A DNA stretch of 64,000 nt from Nocardia bhagyanarayanae (GCF_006716565.1 NZ_VFPG01000001.1:992001-1056000); one strand, 5' to 3'; shown: positions 1-9,778, counted from the stretch's first letter. Numbers and translations: made by a program. The notes: a model not told the origin generated them from the letters alone.

Positions 1-462
1 CACTATCCGGCGGGCGTCACCGTGGTCACGCTCTCCTGCCCGAAGGGACCGGTCGGCTTCACCGCGACCTCGTTCGCCTCGCTCTCGCTCGAACCGCCGC
101 TGGTGTCGTTCAACATCGCGCACACCTCGTCAAGCATGGCCGCGATGCTCGACGCCGATTCCGTGGTCATCCACTTCCTCGGCGAACACCAGCAGCACAT
201 CGCCAAGCGCTTCTCCCGCTCCGCCGAGGAACGCTTCACCGACCGCTCCCTGTGGACCACCCTGGACACCGGCGAACCCGTCCTGCACGGCACCCCCATC
301 TGGGTCCGCGCCGTCGTCCAGCAACTGATCCCCATCGGCGACCACACCTTCGTCGTCGGCCTGGTCACCCGCGTCCACGACAACACCGACGAAGAGCCCG
401 CCGCCGCCCCGCTGCTCTACTACAACGGCCGCTACCACCGCCCGTCCTCCTTGGAGGACTGA
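1..462 (+). CDS. Flavin reductase family protein (5' end cut by window)
   Basis: The reading frame is open from the first base and ends at 460-462, so the N-terminus lies outside the window. The visible ~153 residues have the pattern of the flavin-reductase-like FMN-binding split-barrel fold: PAGVTVVT, then [19 protein letters not shown] (flavin-binding loop with Thr/Ser and a conserved SLEPPLVSF strand), and a C-terminal GRYH. Family members reduce FMN or FAD with NAD(P)H and often supply a two-component monooxygenase. No monooxygenase is visible here, so the partner is unknown. The next gene is convergent. Confidence 0.8.
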   Translation, partial: HYPAGVTVVTLSCPKGPVGFTATSFASLSLEPPLVSFNIAHTSSSMAAMLDADSVVIHFLGEHQQHIAKRFSRSAEERFTDRSLWTTLDTGEPVLHGTPIWVRAVVQQLIPIGDHTFVVGLVTRVHDNTDEEPAAAPLLYYNGRYHRPSSLED

Positions 463-468
463 GGGAGC

Positions 469-1068
469 TCAGGAGCCGTCCAGCTCCTTGAACGCGACCT
501 CCATCGGGAACGGGCCGGTCAACCGCAGCGCGTCCTGATGGGTTTCGGCGAGCCGATAGGTCCGGCTCGCCCAGTCCAAGCGATACTCCTGAACGATCTT
601 GACGCGGCGCTCGGCGTCGAGGTGCACCACGAGGTAGATCGGAATGCCCTCGTGCGCGTATTCCGCTCGTTCGTCGACGGTGTCGGTGTACTCCGATCCC
701 GGTGAGACGACCTCCACGACCAGCAGTGCGTCTGCGGTGGTGAGCTTGCGGTCCTCCTCGACGCACCGATGCAGCACCACGTCGGGCCTGCGGAAGGAGA
801 ACCCGGGACTGCCCGGCCTGCCCTTGACGTAGTGCATCTCGAAATCGGTGACGACGCCGGTGCACGGTTCGGCGGGACGCGCCTGCTCCAGAGCGTTGGC
901 CAGCCGCCTGGCCACATTGTTGTGCTGGAAACTACCGCTGGGGCAGAAGATGACGTGACCGTCGACCACCTCGATCTGCCGCTGCACGTCCTCCGGCAGC
1001 GCGTCGTAGCCTGCCTCGGTGATGAGCAGCGCCCCTGGATCGGTCGCCCACGCAGGCAGAATGCTCAT
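469..1068 (-). CDS. Uma2 family (DUF820-like) putative endonuclease
   Basis: A 199-residue protein. The ATG at 1068 is chosen because it follows GGAGGTGG by about 5 nt; the frame stays open further upstream. It shows the Uma2 layout: DALPEDVQRQIEVVDGHVIF near the N-terminus, then PDVVLHR and LLVVEVVSPGSEYTDTVDERAEYAHEGIPIYLVV. The Asp of PDVV and the Glu of VVEVVSPGS are the usual PD-(D/E)XK-like metal residues, and Lys/Arg-containing spacing follows. The cellular role of this very common actinobacterial family is unknown. It is convergent with the flavin reductase, only 6 bp from its stop. Confidence 0.75.
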   Translation of the reverse strand: MSILPAWATDPGALLITEAGYDALPEDVQRQIEVVDGHVIFCPSGSFQHNNVARRLANALEQARPAEPCTGVVTDFEMHYVKGRPGSPGFSFRRPDVVLHRCVEEDRKLTTADALLVVEVVSPGSEYTDTVDERAEYAHEGIPIYLVVHLDAERRVKIVQEYRLDWASRTYRLAETHQDALRLTGPFPMEVAFKELDGS

Positions 1069-1149
1069 CGGTCCACCTCCGAGTCGGGAACGGTCTCGCC
1101 GATAGTATCCCGCCGCCACCGCCCCCGACCGGCCGCGAAGCCCGGTGAC

Positions 1150-2472
1150 TCAGGCGATGAGGCAGGGGGTGGCGCCGGAGGTTTGGGTGGCGGTGAAGGG
1201 GCGGGTTTCGGGGGTGGGGTTCCAGAGGCCGTCGGTTCGGGCGTAGTTCCAGGAGGGGCCGCGGTGGACCAGGGTGGCGACGGCGTCGACGAGGCGGTCG
1301 ATGTCGGCGGAGGTGGTGCCGAGGCCGATGCTGGCGCGCAGCGCGGCGTCGAGGCCGAGGCGGGCGAGCAGGGGGTGGGCGCAGAAGCGACCGTCGCGGA
1401 CGCCGATGGCGTGTTCGGCGGAGAGGTAGGCGGCGACGTGGCCGGGCGCGAAGCCCGCGACGGTGAACGCCACGATGCCGACGGAATCGGGACTGTCAGA
1501 CCAGATGCGCAGCGTCTCGACGCCCGGGATGGCGCACAGCCCGTCGCGCAGGCGGTCGGCGAGCAGGCGTTCGTGGGCGGCCAACTCGTCCGGATCGATG
1601 GCGGCGAGCGCGTCACAGGCGGCGGCGATCGCGGCAGCGCCGAGCACGTTCGGCGACCCGGCCTCGTGCCGCTGCGGCGCGGGCGCCCACTCGGCGCCCT
1701 CGGTGCTCACCGCGCGCACCGCACCTCCGCCCGCGAGATAGGGCTCGGCCCGATCCAGCCAGTCGCGGCGGCCGACCAGCACGCCGGAACCGAACGGCGC
1801 GTACAGCTTGTGGCCCGAGAAGGCGAGGTAGTCGATCCCGCTCTCCCGCAGGCTGATTCGCCGGTGCGGAGCGAGCTGGGCCGCGTCGACCAGGATGCGC
1901 GCCCCGCACTGGTGCGCGATGTCGGCGAGCCGCTCCAGCGGCAGCACCTCCCCGGTGACGTTCGACGCCCCCGTGACCGCGAGCAGTGCGGCGGGCTTGC
2001 TGCACAGCTCCGCCACCAGCAACCGGATGGTCTCGGCGACGGTGTCGGCGGCGCGCACCACGCGGCGTCCGTGCCGCGTCCACGGCAGGAAATTGGCGTG
2101 ATGCTCGATGTCGAGCACCACGGTGTCACCCGGCACGCAAGACGCGAGCAGGTTCAGCGAGTCGGTGGTGTTGCGGGTGAACACCACGACTTGGTCGTCG
2201 GCGGCGTCGAGGAAACGGGCGACCGAGCCGCGCGCGGCCTCGTAGCACTCGGTGGAGATGCGCGAGGCGTAGCCCGCGCCGCGGTGCACGCTGGCGTAGT
2301 ACGGCAGCAGCCGCTGAATCCGGTCGGTGACCTGGGCCAGCGCCGGCGCGCTCGCGGCGTAGTCGAAGTTGGCGTAGGTGCGGGTTCCGCCCTGCACGAG
2401 CGGCACCGGCAGCTCGTCACCCGACACGCGGGCGAGGGCGGCACAGGTCTGGTCCACAACAGCGGTCATCAC
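1150..2472 (-). CDS. Class V aminotransferase / cysteine desulfurase-like PLP enzyme
   Basis: About 440 residues of fold-type I PLP enzyme. The Schiff-base lysine is in the motif SGHKLYAPFG (about K222), preceded by the cofactor Asp/Gln pair in ILVDAAQLAPH. A Cys in RDGRFCAHP (about C364) sits where cysteine desulfurases keep the persulfide cysteine, so sulfur transfer is plausible. No suf/isc scaffold genes are adjacent, so a stand-alone desulfurase, selenocysteine lyase or other class V activity cannot be separated. Starts GTG at 2472 or the adjacent ATG at 2469 are both possible. The C-terminal tail ends in a Cys four residues from the end. Confidence 0.8.
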   Translation of the reverse strand: MMTAVVDQTCAALARVSGDELPVPLVQGGTRTYANFDYAASAPALAQVTDRIQRLLPYYASVHRGAGYASRISTECYEAARGSVARFLDAADDQVVVFTRNTTDSLNLLASCVPGDTVVLDIEHHANFLPWTRHGRRVVRAADTVAETIRLLVAELCSKPAALLAVTGASNVTGEVLPLERLADIAHQCGARILVDAAQLAPHRRISLRESGIDYLAFSGHKLYAPFGSGVLVGRRDWLDRAEPYLAGGGAVRAVSTEGAEWAPAPQRHEAGSPNVLGAAAIAAACDALAAIDPDELAAHERLLADRLRDGLCAIPGVETLRIWSDSPDSVGIVAFTVAGFAPGHVAAYLSAEHAIGVRDGRFCAHPLLARLGLDAALRASIGLGTTSADIDRLVDAVATLVHRGPSWNYARTDGLWNPTPETRPFTATQTSGATPCLIA

Positions 2473-2729
2473 GTAATCCCGTCGGCTCAGGGACTCGACG
2501 ATCGATTGTGTTTTCGAGTCCGCGCTTGCCGCGCCCGATCGGGCGGCGGCCCGGTCGTCACCCGGAGCACCCCACCGCGGAGGAGGGTTGCCGACCAGCT
2601 AGCCGGGGCTTAGCGCTGGCACTCATGACCTATTCCGAGGTTGGCAGACCGCACGCGAGTCTGTCAACCTCCGGATTTCGCGGCCGAAAGTCGGTTGCGC
2701 CGCCGCGGGAACTGCGCTGCACTCGTTGG

Positions 2730-3359
2730 GTGACGCCCTCGCTGCTGCTCAGCTTCGTCGGACTGTGCGTCCTGCTTTCCTTGACGCCGGGGCCGGATTC
2801 GTTTCTGGTGCTGCGCTTTTCGATCGTGGACGCCCGTCCCGGCATCGCCGCGGCGGTGGGCTCGGCGCTCGGCGGCCTGGTGTGGGCGGTAGTGGTGGCC
2901 GCGGGCGTCGCGGCGCTGCTGGAGCAATCCGCGACCGCGTATCGCGCGCTGAAGATCGTCGGCGGAATCTACTTGGTGTACTTGGGAATTCGCACGCTCA
3001 TCGAACTGCGCAAGCGGCGGGCGCAGGCCGAGGCCGAATTCGATTCCGGCAGCGGGAAAGCGCCATCGGTTCGCTCGGCGTTCACGGCGGGTGTCGTCTC
3101 GTGTCTCTTCAACCCGAAGGTCGGCCTGTTCTACCTGGCCGTCCTGCCCCAGTTCCTGACCGAGGTCACCTTCCTGAACACGCTCGCGCTCGGCGCGATC
3201 GAATGCACCGTCGCCGCCGTGGAGATGATCCTGCTCGCCCTGCTCGCCGCCCGCGCGGTGGCGTTCCTGCGCAGCCCGAAGGTCCGCGATCGGCTCGAGC
3301 AGGCCAGCGCCGGGATACTCACCGCGCTGGGCCTCGGCACCGCGGCCTCGGCGACCTGA
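2730..3359 (+). CDS. LysE family amino-acid exporter
   Basis: A 209-residue integral membrane protein. The GTG at 2730 is chosen because the hydrophobic LysE N-terminus begins there; the upstream in-frame extension is polar and has no family similarity. The LysE/RhtB signature SLTPGPDSF lies in the first helix region, followed by helices around VGSALGGLVWAVVVAAG, IVGGIYLVYLGIRTL, FNPKVGLFYLAVLPQF and a C-terminal pair. Members export basic or small neutral amino acids and related metabolites; the substrate is not readable from sequence. It is divergent from the PLP enzyme, separated by about 257 bp. Confidence 0.85.
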   Translation: MTPSLLLSFVGLCVLLSLTPGPDSFLVLRFSIVDARPGIAAAVGSALGGLVWAVVVAAGVAALLEQSATAYRALKIVGGIYLVYLGIRTLIELRKRRAQAEAEFDSGSGKAPSVRSAFTAGVVSCLFNPKVGLFYLAVLPQFLTEVTFLNTLALGAIECTVAAVEMILLALLAARAVAFLRSPKVRDRLEQASAGILTALGLGTAASAT

Positions 3360-3567
3360 CAGGCGCTGCCGCCGAAAACCGGCCGGAGCGAATGCGGAAG
3401 TACGCCTGACGCCCCCGATCAGCCTGCCGAGGCTCGCGGATCGACATCACACCGCGGCCCGGGCGATTTCACCGATACCGCGGGTACCGTGGTCAGTTGG
3501 TCACCGTGGTGTTTGCCAATCGGTAACCCTCATGTGAAACAACCATCGGGAAACGCAAGGCAGGTCT

Positions 3568-6500
3568 ATGAGAGGTGGGCCGGACGTGATGCTCCAGCCG
3601 CAGGTCGACACCGCGGTGGGCGCCAGCCCGACGACCGGGCAGTCGTTGTCCGACCCCCTGCTACGCGGCGCGGCGGCGCCCCCGCCGCGCACCCTGGTCG
3701 ACATCCTGACCGCTACCGCCCGTGCCCATCCGGACGCGCACGCCATCGATGACGGCGAGATCCTGATCACGTATCGCGAGCTGCTCACCGCGGTGGAGGC
3801 GCGAGCGGCCGAGCTGGCCGAGGCGGGAGTCCGCGCGGGCGACCGGGTCGGCGTCCGAATGCCCTCCGGGAGTGGCGATCTCTACATCACGATCCTGGCC
3901 GTGCTGTGGGCGGGCGCCGCGTACGTCCCGGTCGACGCCGACGATCCCGACGAGCGGGCCCGGCTGGTGTTCGGCGAAGCGCGGGTCAGCGCCGTAGTCA
4001 CCGCCGACGGCATCCGCGTCGCCGACGAAACATCTTCCGCCGCAACAGCACTCACGACCGAAGTGGAGACGGACGGCGAAGCCACCGATTCCGGTCACCG
4101 GTTCCCGACTCCCGAAGACGACGCCTGGATCATCTTCACCTCCGGCTCCACCGGCACGCCGAAGGGCGTCGCGGTCACCCACCGCAACGCCGCCGCCTTC
4201 GTCGACGCCGAGGCGCGACTCTTCCTGCGCGACGCGCCCATCGGTCCCGGTGACCGTGTACTCGCCGGTCTCTCGGTCGCCTTCGACGCCTCCTGCGAGG
4301 AGATGTGGCTGGCTTGGCGGCACGGCGCCTGCCTGGTGCCCGCGCCGCGCGCGCTGGTGCGCACCGGCGCCGACCTCGGCCCCTGGCTGGTCCGTCGCGA
4401 GATCAGCATCGTCTCGACGGTGCCGACGTTGGCCGCGACCTGGCCCGCCGAGGCGCTGGAACCGGTCCGGCTGTTGATCTTCGGCGGCGAGGCGGTGCCG
4501 CCGGAACTCGCCGAACGCCTTGCGGGCGACGAGGATTCGGGCCGCGAGTTGTGGAACACCTACGGCCCCACCGAGGCGACGGTTGTGGCGTGCGCGGCCC
4601 TGCTCACCGGCGAGCCGCCGATTCGCATCGGATTGCCTTTGGACGGCTGGGATCTGGCCGTGATCGACGCGCGGGGCAACCCGGTCGGCGAGGGCGAATC
4701 GGGTGAACTCGTCATCGGCGGCGTCGGACTCGGCCGCTACCTCGATCCGGCCAAGGACGCTGAGAAGTACGCGCCGCTGCCCGCACTCGGCTGGGAACGC
4801 GCCTACCGCAGCGGCGATCTGGTCCGCAACGAGAGCGCCGGGCTCGTCTTCCTGGGCCGCGCCGACGATCAGATCAAGCTCGGCGGCCGTCGCATCGAAC
4901 TCGGCGAGATCGACAACGCGCTCCAGCATCTGCCTGGCGTCACGGGAGCGGCCGCCGCGATCCGGACGACCAAGGCGGGCAACAAGATCCTGGTCGGCTA
5001 CCTCACCGGCCCGGACGGCGACTTCGACGTGCACGCCGCTCGCGAACTGCTCGCCGGCCAGCTGCCCGCACCGCTGGTGCCGCGCCTTGCGGTGGTCGGC
5101 GAGCTGCCCACCCGCACCTCGGGCAAGGTCGACCGCGACGCGCTGCCCTGGCCGCTGCCCGAGACCAAGCCCGCCGACGCCGACATGTCCCCCACCGCGC
5201 GCTGGGTCGCCGGGCTCTGGGACGCCATCCTCGGCGCCGAGGCGACCGGTCCCGACGCCGACTTCTTCGACCTCGGCGGCGGGTCGCTGGCTGCCGCCCA
5301 GCTGGTCACCGCGCTGCGCGAGCGCTACCCACGGATCGCCGTGGCCGATCTCTACGACCATCCGCGCCTCGGCGCGCTCGCCGATCTGCTCGACGCCAGC
5401 GCCCCCGCCGCCGCGGTCGAGGAACGCACGGTGCGCCCCACCCCGCGCGCGGCACAGTGGGTTCAGGTGCTCGCCACCGTGCCGCTGACCACCCTGACCG
5501 GCTTGCAGTGGCTCACTTGGCTGGCCATCGTCGGCAATATCGCGGCGTGGTCGGGATCGCTGCCCTGGCTGCCTCGGCTGTCCTGGTGGTGGGCGCTGAT
5601 CGCGTTCCTGCTCTTCATCTCGCCGCCCGGCCGGATGGCGCTGTGCGTGGCCGGGTCGCGCGTGCTGTTGCGCGGCATCGCGCCCGGCAGCTATCCGCGC
5701 GGCGGCTCCGTGCACCTGCGCCTGTGGGCCGCGGTGCGGCTGTCCGAGGCGAGCGGCGCCGAGAATCTTTCCGGCGCACCGTGGATGGTGCCCTTCGCGC
5801 GGGCGCTCGGCGCGCGCATCGGCAAAGGTGTCGACCTGCACACGTTGCCGCCGGTGACCGGGATGCTCGAACTGGGCGACGGGTGCAGCGTGGAACCGGA
5901 GGTCGATCTCTCCGGCTACTGGATCGACGGCGACCTCGTGCACATCGGACCGATCAGCATCGGCCCCGGCGCGGTGGTCGGCGCGCGCTCGATCCTGCTG
6001 CCGGGTACCAGGATCGGTAAGAACGCCGAGATCGCGCCGGGTTCCGCGGTCTCGGGGAAGGTCAAGGCCGAACAGGAATGGGCGGGGTCCCCGGCCGTGA
6101 AGGTCGGCCGCGCCAGGCATCGTTGGCCCGCGCACACGCCACCGCGCGCCCGGCACTGGGTCCCGATCTTCGGCATCACCTCGATGGCGCTCGCCGCCCT
6201 CCCGATCCTCGGCCTCGGCGCGGGCGGCGCGTTCCTGGCCTGGTGGATCCGGGACACCACGACGCTCACCGCCGCGCTCGGCCGCGCCTTCGCCGTGCTG
6301 CCGGTGGCCGTGCTGCTCGTGCTCGGCGTGTACGCCGCGGCGACCGTCGTCCTGGTGCGCCTGTTCGCCATCGGCCTGACCGAGGGCCACCATCCGGTGC
6401 GCAGCCGCGTCGGCTGGCAGGCCTGGGCCACCGAACGGCTGCTCGATTCGGCGCGCACCTTCCTGTTCCCGCTCTACGCCAGCCTGCTGACGCCGTTGTG

Positions 6501-7551
6501 GCTGCGTCTGCTCGGCGCGAAGGTCGGCAAGCACGTCGAGGCGTCGACCGTGCTGCTGCTGCCGAAGTTCACCACCGTCGCCGACGGCGCCTTCCTCGCC
6601 GACGACACCATGGTCGCCGGTTACGAACTCGGCGGCGGCTGGCTGCGCATCGGCGAGGCCAAGGTCGGCAAGCGCGCGTTCCTCGGCAACTCGGGTATGA
6701 CCGCGCCCGGCCGCCGGGTACCGAAGAACGGGCTGGTCGCCGTGCTCTCGGCCGCGCCGTCCAAGGCGAAGGCGGGGTCTTCGTGGCTCGGTAGCCCGCC
6801 CGTGCGCCTGCGCCGCGCCTCCGAAACAGCGGATGCTCGCCGCACTTTCGATCCGCCGCGGCGGCTGCGCGTCGCGCGGGCGATCGTCGAGACGTGCAGG
6901 CTGATCCCGGTGCTCGTCACCTTCGCCATCGGCCTCGGCGTGCTCTTCGCGCTGGCCTGGCTGGCCCAGCGGATCGGTCACCTGCCGACCGCCCTGCTCA
7001 GCGGCGTCGTGCTGTTGGTCGCGGGTGCGGTCGCGTGCGGCAGCGCGGTGGCCGCGAAGTGGTTGCTTGTCGGCCGGATCCAGGCCGAGGAGCATCCGCT
7101 GTGGAGCTCGTTCGTCTGGCGCAACGAGGTCTCGGACACGTTCGTCGAGACCGTCGCCGCGCCCTGGTTCGCCCGTGCCGCGACCGGAACGCCGGTGCTG
7201 AATCTGTGGCTTCGCGCGCTCGGCGCGCGCATCGGCCGCGGGGTATGGTGCGAGTCCTACTGGCTACCGGAGGCGGATCTGGTGACACTCGGCGACGGCG
7301 CGACGGTGGAGCGGGGCTGCGTGGTGCAGACCCACCTGTTCCACGATCGGATCATGGCCATGGACACCGTCACCCTCGGCGCGGGCGCCACCCTCGGCCC
7401 GCACTGCGTCGCCCTGCCCGCGGCGGGTCTGGGCGCGGGCGCGACCGTCGGCCCGGCCTCGCTCGTCATGCGCGGCGACACCGTGCCGCCGTCGACCAGA
7501 TGGTGGGGCAACCCCATCGCGCCGTGGCACGAACCGGGCGAGGAGGGCTGA
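3568..7551 (+). CDS. Pls/PosA family non-ribosomal peptide synthetase (A-T-membrane LbH domains)
   Basis: A 1327-residue fusion. Adenylation domain at about 40-520: core motifs IIFTSGSTGTPKGVAVTH (about 188-205), NTYGPTEAT, GRADDQIKLGGRRIELGE and TRTSGKVDRDALP. Carrier domain with FFDLGGGSLAAAQL, the phosphopantetheine Ser near 573. There is no condensation or thioesterase domain. Instead hydrophobic segments alternate with three hexapeptide-repeat (left-handed beta-helix) blocks at about 760-830, 983-1060 and 1218-1260, the arrangement known from epsilon-poly-lysine synthetase-type enzymes, in which the membrane C-terminal units form amide bonds. The product is unknown. Start ATG 3568; ATG 3589 is an alternative. 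The stop overlaps the M1 peptidase start by one base. Confidence 0.9.
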   Translation: MRGGPDVMLQPQVDTAVGASPTTGQSLSDPLLRGAAAPPPRTLVDILTATARAHPDAHAIDDGEILITYRELLTAVEARAAELAEAGVRAGDRVGVRMPSGSGDLYITILAVLWAGAAYVPVDADDPDERARLVFGEARVSAVVTADGIRVADETSSAATALTTEVETDGEATDSGHRFPTPEDDAWIIFTSGSTGTPKGVAVTHRNAAAFVDAEARLFLRDAPIGPGDRVLAGLSVAFDASCEEMWLAWRHGACLVPAPRALVRTGADLGPWLVRREISIVSTVPTLAATWPAEALEPVRLLIFGGEAVPPELAERLAGDEDSGRELWNTYGPTEATVVACAALLTGEPPIRIGLPLDGWDLAVIDARGNPVGEGESGELVIGGVGLGRYLDPAKDAEKYAPLPALGWERAYRSGDLVRNESAGLVFLGRADDQIKLGGRRIELGEIDNALQHLPGVTGAAAAIRTTKAGNKILVGYLTGPDGDFDVHAARELLAGQLPAPLVPRLAVVGELPTRTSGKVDRDALPWPLPETKPADADMSPTARWVAGLWDAILGAEATGPDADFFDLGGGSLAAAQLVTALRERYPRIAVADLYDHPRLGALADLLDASAPAAAVEERTVRPTPRAAQWVQVLATVPLTTLTGLQWLTWLAIVGNIAAWSGSLPWLPRLSWWWALIAFLLFISPPGRMALCVAGSRVLLRGIAPGSYPRGGSVHLRLWAAVRLSEASGAENLSGAPWMVPFARALGARIGKGVDLHTLPPVTGMLELGDGCSVEPEVDLSGYWIDGDLVHIGPISIGPGAVVGARSILLPGTRIGKNAEIAPGSAVSGKVKAEQEWAGSPAVKVGRARHRWPAHTPPRARHWVPIFGITSMALAALPILGLGAGGAFLAWWIRDTTTLTAALGRAFAVLPVAVLLVLGVYAAATVVLVRLFAIGLTEGHHPVRSRVGWQAWATERLLDSARTFLFPLYASLLTPLWLRLLGAKVGKHVEASTVLLLPKFTTVADGAFLADDTMVAGYELGGGWLRIGEAKVGKRAFLGNSGMTAPGRRVPKNGLVAVLSAAPSKAKAGSSWLGSPPVRLRRASETADARRTFDPPRRLRVARAIVETCRLIPVLVTFAIGLGVLFALAWLAQRIGHLPTALLSGVVLLVAGAVACGSAVAAKWLLVGRIQAEEHPLWSSFVWRNEVSDTFVETVAAPWFARAATGTPVLNLWLRALGARIGRGVWCESYWLPEADLVTLGDGATVERGCVVQTHLFHDRIMAMDTVTLGAGATLGPHCVALPAAGLGAGATVGPASLVMRGDTVPPSTRWWGNPIAPWHEPGEEG

Positions 7552-8900
7552 TGGGTGAGAAGTTCTACGAGAAACCCATCGATGACTACCTGCCGCAGAA
7601 CGGCAATAGGGGCTACCGCGTCTCGCGGTACGAGCTCGACCTGGTCTACCGGGTGGCGAGCAACCGGCTGAGCGGGCGCGCGGAGATCACCGCGGTCACC
7701 ACCGCCGTCCAGCCCCGGTTCAGCCTCGATCTCGCGCAGGCGCTGACGGTGTCGAAGGTGTTCGTCAACGGCGCCAGGGCCGCGAAGTACGGTCACCAGC
7801 ACGGCAAGTTGGTCGTCACGCCGCAGCAACGGATTCCGGCGGGCGGCGTGCTCTCGGTGGTGATCCAGTACGCCGGCGTGCCGAGGCCGGTGCGCGGGCC
7901 GTGGGGCGAGGTCGGCTGGGAGGAGCTGTCCGAGGGCGCACTGGTCGCCAGCCAGCCCAACGGGGCCGCGTCCTGGTTTCCCTGCGACGACCACCCGAGT
8001 TCCAAAGCGAGCTACCGGATCTCGATCACCACCGACAGCCCGTACTACGCCGTCGCCAACGGCACCTTGACGCGCAAGCAGACGAAGGCGAGCCAGACCA
8101 CCTGGGTGTACGAGCAGCCGGAGCCGATGTCGAGCTACCTGGCCACCATCCAGATCGGGCACTACCGCAAGCACCGCGTCGGCCCCGCGCACGGACCGGT
8201 GCCCATGCAGGCGGTCGTGCCGCCACGGCTGCGCGCCGAATTCGAACACGACTTCGCGCGCCAACCGCGGATGATGGAGGTCTTCACCGAAAAGTTCGGC
8301 CCCTATCCGTTCGGCGGGTACACGGTAGTGGTCACCGACGACGACCTGGAGATTCCGATCGAAGCCCAGGGCATCTCGGTGTTCGGCGCCAACCACTGCG
8401 ACGGCCGCCGCGGCTCCGAACGCCTCGTCGCGCACGAACTCGCGCACCAGTGGTTCGGCAACAGCCTGACCCTGCGGCAGTGGCGCGACATCTGGCTGCA
8501 CGAGGGCTTCGCCTGCTACGCGGAATGGATCTGGTCCGAGGCCTCGGGCGGACCGACCGCCGATCAGCTGGCCCGCGCCGCCCGGCACAACCTGGCGCGG
8601 CAGCCGCAGGACATCGTCATCGGAGACCCCGGTCCCAAGCGCATGTTCGACGATCGGGTGTACAAGCGCGGCGCGCTCACCATGCACGCACTGCGCCTCG
8701 AGCTCGGCGAGCCCGGTTTCTTCGACCTGCTGCGCGAATGGGTGTTGCGCTACCGGCATTCCTCGGTGAGCACCGAGGAGTTCACCGACCTGGCCGGGCA
8801 CTACAGCCTGGTGCCGCTGCGTCCGCTGTGGGACAGCTGGCTGCGCGACGAGCCGCTGCCGCAGCTGCCGCCGTACGGCGGGCAGGTCGGCGCGCGCTGA
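7551..8900 (+). CDS. M1 family metallopeptidase
   Basis: 449 residues. The zinc site HEXXH-X18-E is intact: HELAH at 295-299 with the third ligand in WLHEGF (E318), and a distal catalytic-type Tyr region DDRVYKRGALTMHALR. In place of the usual GAMEN exopeptidase loop it has IPIEAQGISVFG, a variant seen in some actinobacterial M1 enzymes. No signal peptide is visible, so a cytoplasmic aminopeptidase is likely. The start ATG shares its A with the stop of the Pls-type synthetase (TGATG), so the two are translationally coupled; a role in processing or recycling that peptide product is an inference. Confidence 0.88.
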   Translation: MGEKFYEKPIDDYLPQNGNRGYRVSRYELDLVYRVASNRLSGRAEITAVTTAVQPRFSLDLAQALTVSKVFVNGARAAKYGHQHGKLVVTPQQRIPAGGVLSVVIQYAGVPRPVRGPWGEVGWEELSEGALVASQPNGAASWFPCDDHPSSKASYRISITTDSPYYAVANGTLTRKQTKASQTTWVYEQPEPMSSYLATIQIGHYRKHRVGPAHGPVPMQAVVPPRLRAEFEHDFARQPRMMEVFTEKFGPYPFGGYTVVVTDDDLEIPIEAQGISVFGANHCDGRRGSERLVAHELAHQWFGNSLTLRQWRDIWLHEGFACYAEWIWSEASGGPTADQLARAARHNLARQPQDIVIGDPGPKRMFDDRVYKRGALTMHALRLELGEPGFFDLLREWVLRYRHSSVSTEEFTDLAGHYSLVPLRPLWDSWLRDEPLPQLPPYGGQVGAR

Positions 8901-8906
8901 GTCCGC

Positions 8907-9092
8907 TCAGAACACGAGGTAGCGGGCGGCGAGTTCCTCGACGATCGGATCATCCTCGGCGACGCTGTCCAGGGTGTCCAGATCGGCCGCCACCGAGATC
9001 TGCCTCGGGTCGTCGTGTTCGTTGTCGGGCGCGTCCTCGGAGAGCTGGCGCAGCAGCTTTTCGCGTACCCGCGCCTTGAGTGAATCCTTCAT
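8907..9092 (-). CDS. Small conserved hypothetical protein (61 aa)
   Basis: A 61-residue acidic protein beginning MKDSLKARVREKLLRQL, a basic amphipathic helix, followed by an Asp/Glu-rich middle and the hydrophobic end ELAARYLVF. It is convergent with the M1 peptidase, whose stop is 6 bp away. No domain is recognised. The compact start-to-stop fit between neighbours and the coding-like composition support a real gene, but no strong ribosome site precedes the ATG. Confidence 0.55.
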   Translation of the reverse strand: MKDSLKARVREKLLRQLSEDAPDNEHDDPRQISVAADLDTLDSVAEDDPIVEELAARYLVF

Positions 9093-9316
9093 ACCGAGAG
9101 CTTGCCCGGTTCGGAGCGCGGGAATCTCGCGTGTCCGACACCGCCGGTCGGCAGCCCATCAGCCAGGCACAGCCGAAGCCACGCTGGCGGCACGCTGCCC
9201 GGCGGAGTCCGCCATCAGCCCGGGCCATGGCTGTAGCGGGGTAGAGGTACACCCTGACGACACAGCGGGATGGCAGTCCGCCGACAGCTCGTGCACGCCG
9301 GAGCGAAGGCGGAGAT

Positions 9317-9778
9317 CTAAACCGGCGCCAGCCAGGTCCCCCAGGGCGTGTTGCGCAGCACCGAGTACACGACGAACAGCACGAGCACCGTCCACATGAA
9401 CGGGCGGGGTAGATCGGGGACGCGGGGACGTTCGCCGCGCCAGGCGCGCATCGCCCAGTCGCCGAGGAACACCGCGAAGGCGAGCAGCAGTGGAATCGCG
9501 AGCAGGTTGCTGTGCAGCGAGTCCAGCAGGCGGCCGTCGGTGAGGTTGTGCACTGCGCGCATGCCGCCGCAGCCGGGGCAGTACAACCCGGTCAGGCCGT
9601 AGATCGGGCAGATGCCATAGGAGCCCTCCACGTGCGGGTCGCGGAAGTGCAGCAGAACCACGGCCCCGACCGCGGCGCCCGCCGCGAGCGCGGGCAGACC
9701 GAGCGCGCGCCACCCTGTGCGCCGCACCCGCTGCGGTGGCGGGAACGAGGGCTGGCCTGCGAGGTGCGTGGTCTCCAC
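9317..9778 (-). CDS. DUF2752 family membrane protein
   Basis: 153 residues from a GTG at 9778; the longer upstream frame overlaps the next gene. The DUF2752 signature is clear: ICPIYGLTGLYCPGCGGMRAVHNLTDGRL, with CPGCGG as the conserved Cys pair, between a first membrane helix (LGLPALAAGAAVGAVVLLHF) and two more (LLAIPLLLAFAVFLGDWAMRA and PFMWTVLVLFVVYSVLRNTPW). The function of this widespread small membrane family is unknown. The 9093-9316 gap downstream holds nothing recognisable. Confidence 0.82.
   Translation of the reverse strand: METTHLAGQPSFPPPQRVRRTGWRALGLPALAAGAAVGAVVLLHFRDPHVEGSYGICPIYGLTGLYCPGCGGMRAVHNLTDGRLLDSLHSNLLAIPLLLAFAVFLGDWAMRAWRGERPRVPDLPRPFMWTVLVLFVVYSVLRNTPWGTWLAPV

Noticed and set aside
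769..2613. A plus-strand open frame of 614 codons over the Uma2 and PLP genes
   Set aside because: Antisense shadow with low-complexity Gly/Ala/Val repeats; the minus-strand genes have clear catalytic motifs.
3661..7095. A minus-strand open frame of 1144 codons opposite the Pls-type synthetase
   Set aside because: It is the antisense shadow of a high-GC gene: Arg/Gly/Ala/Asp-rich, without domains, while the plus strand shows all synthetase motifs.
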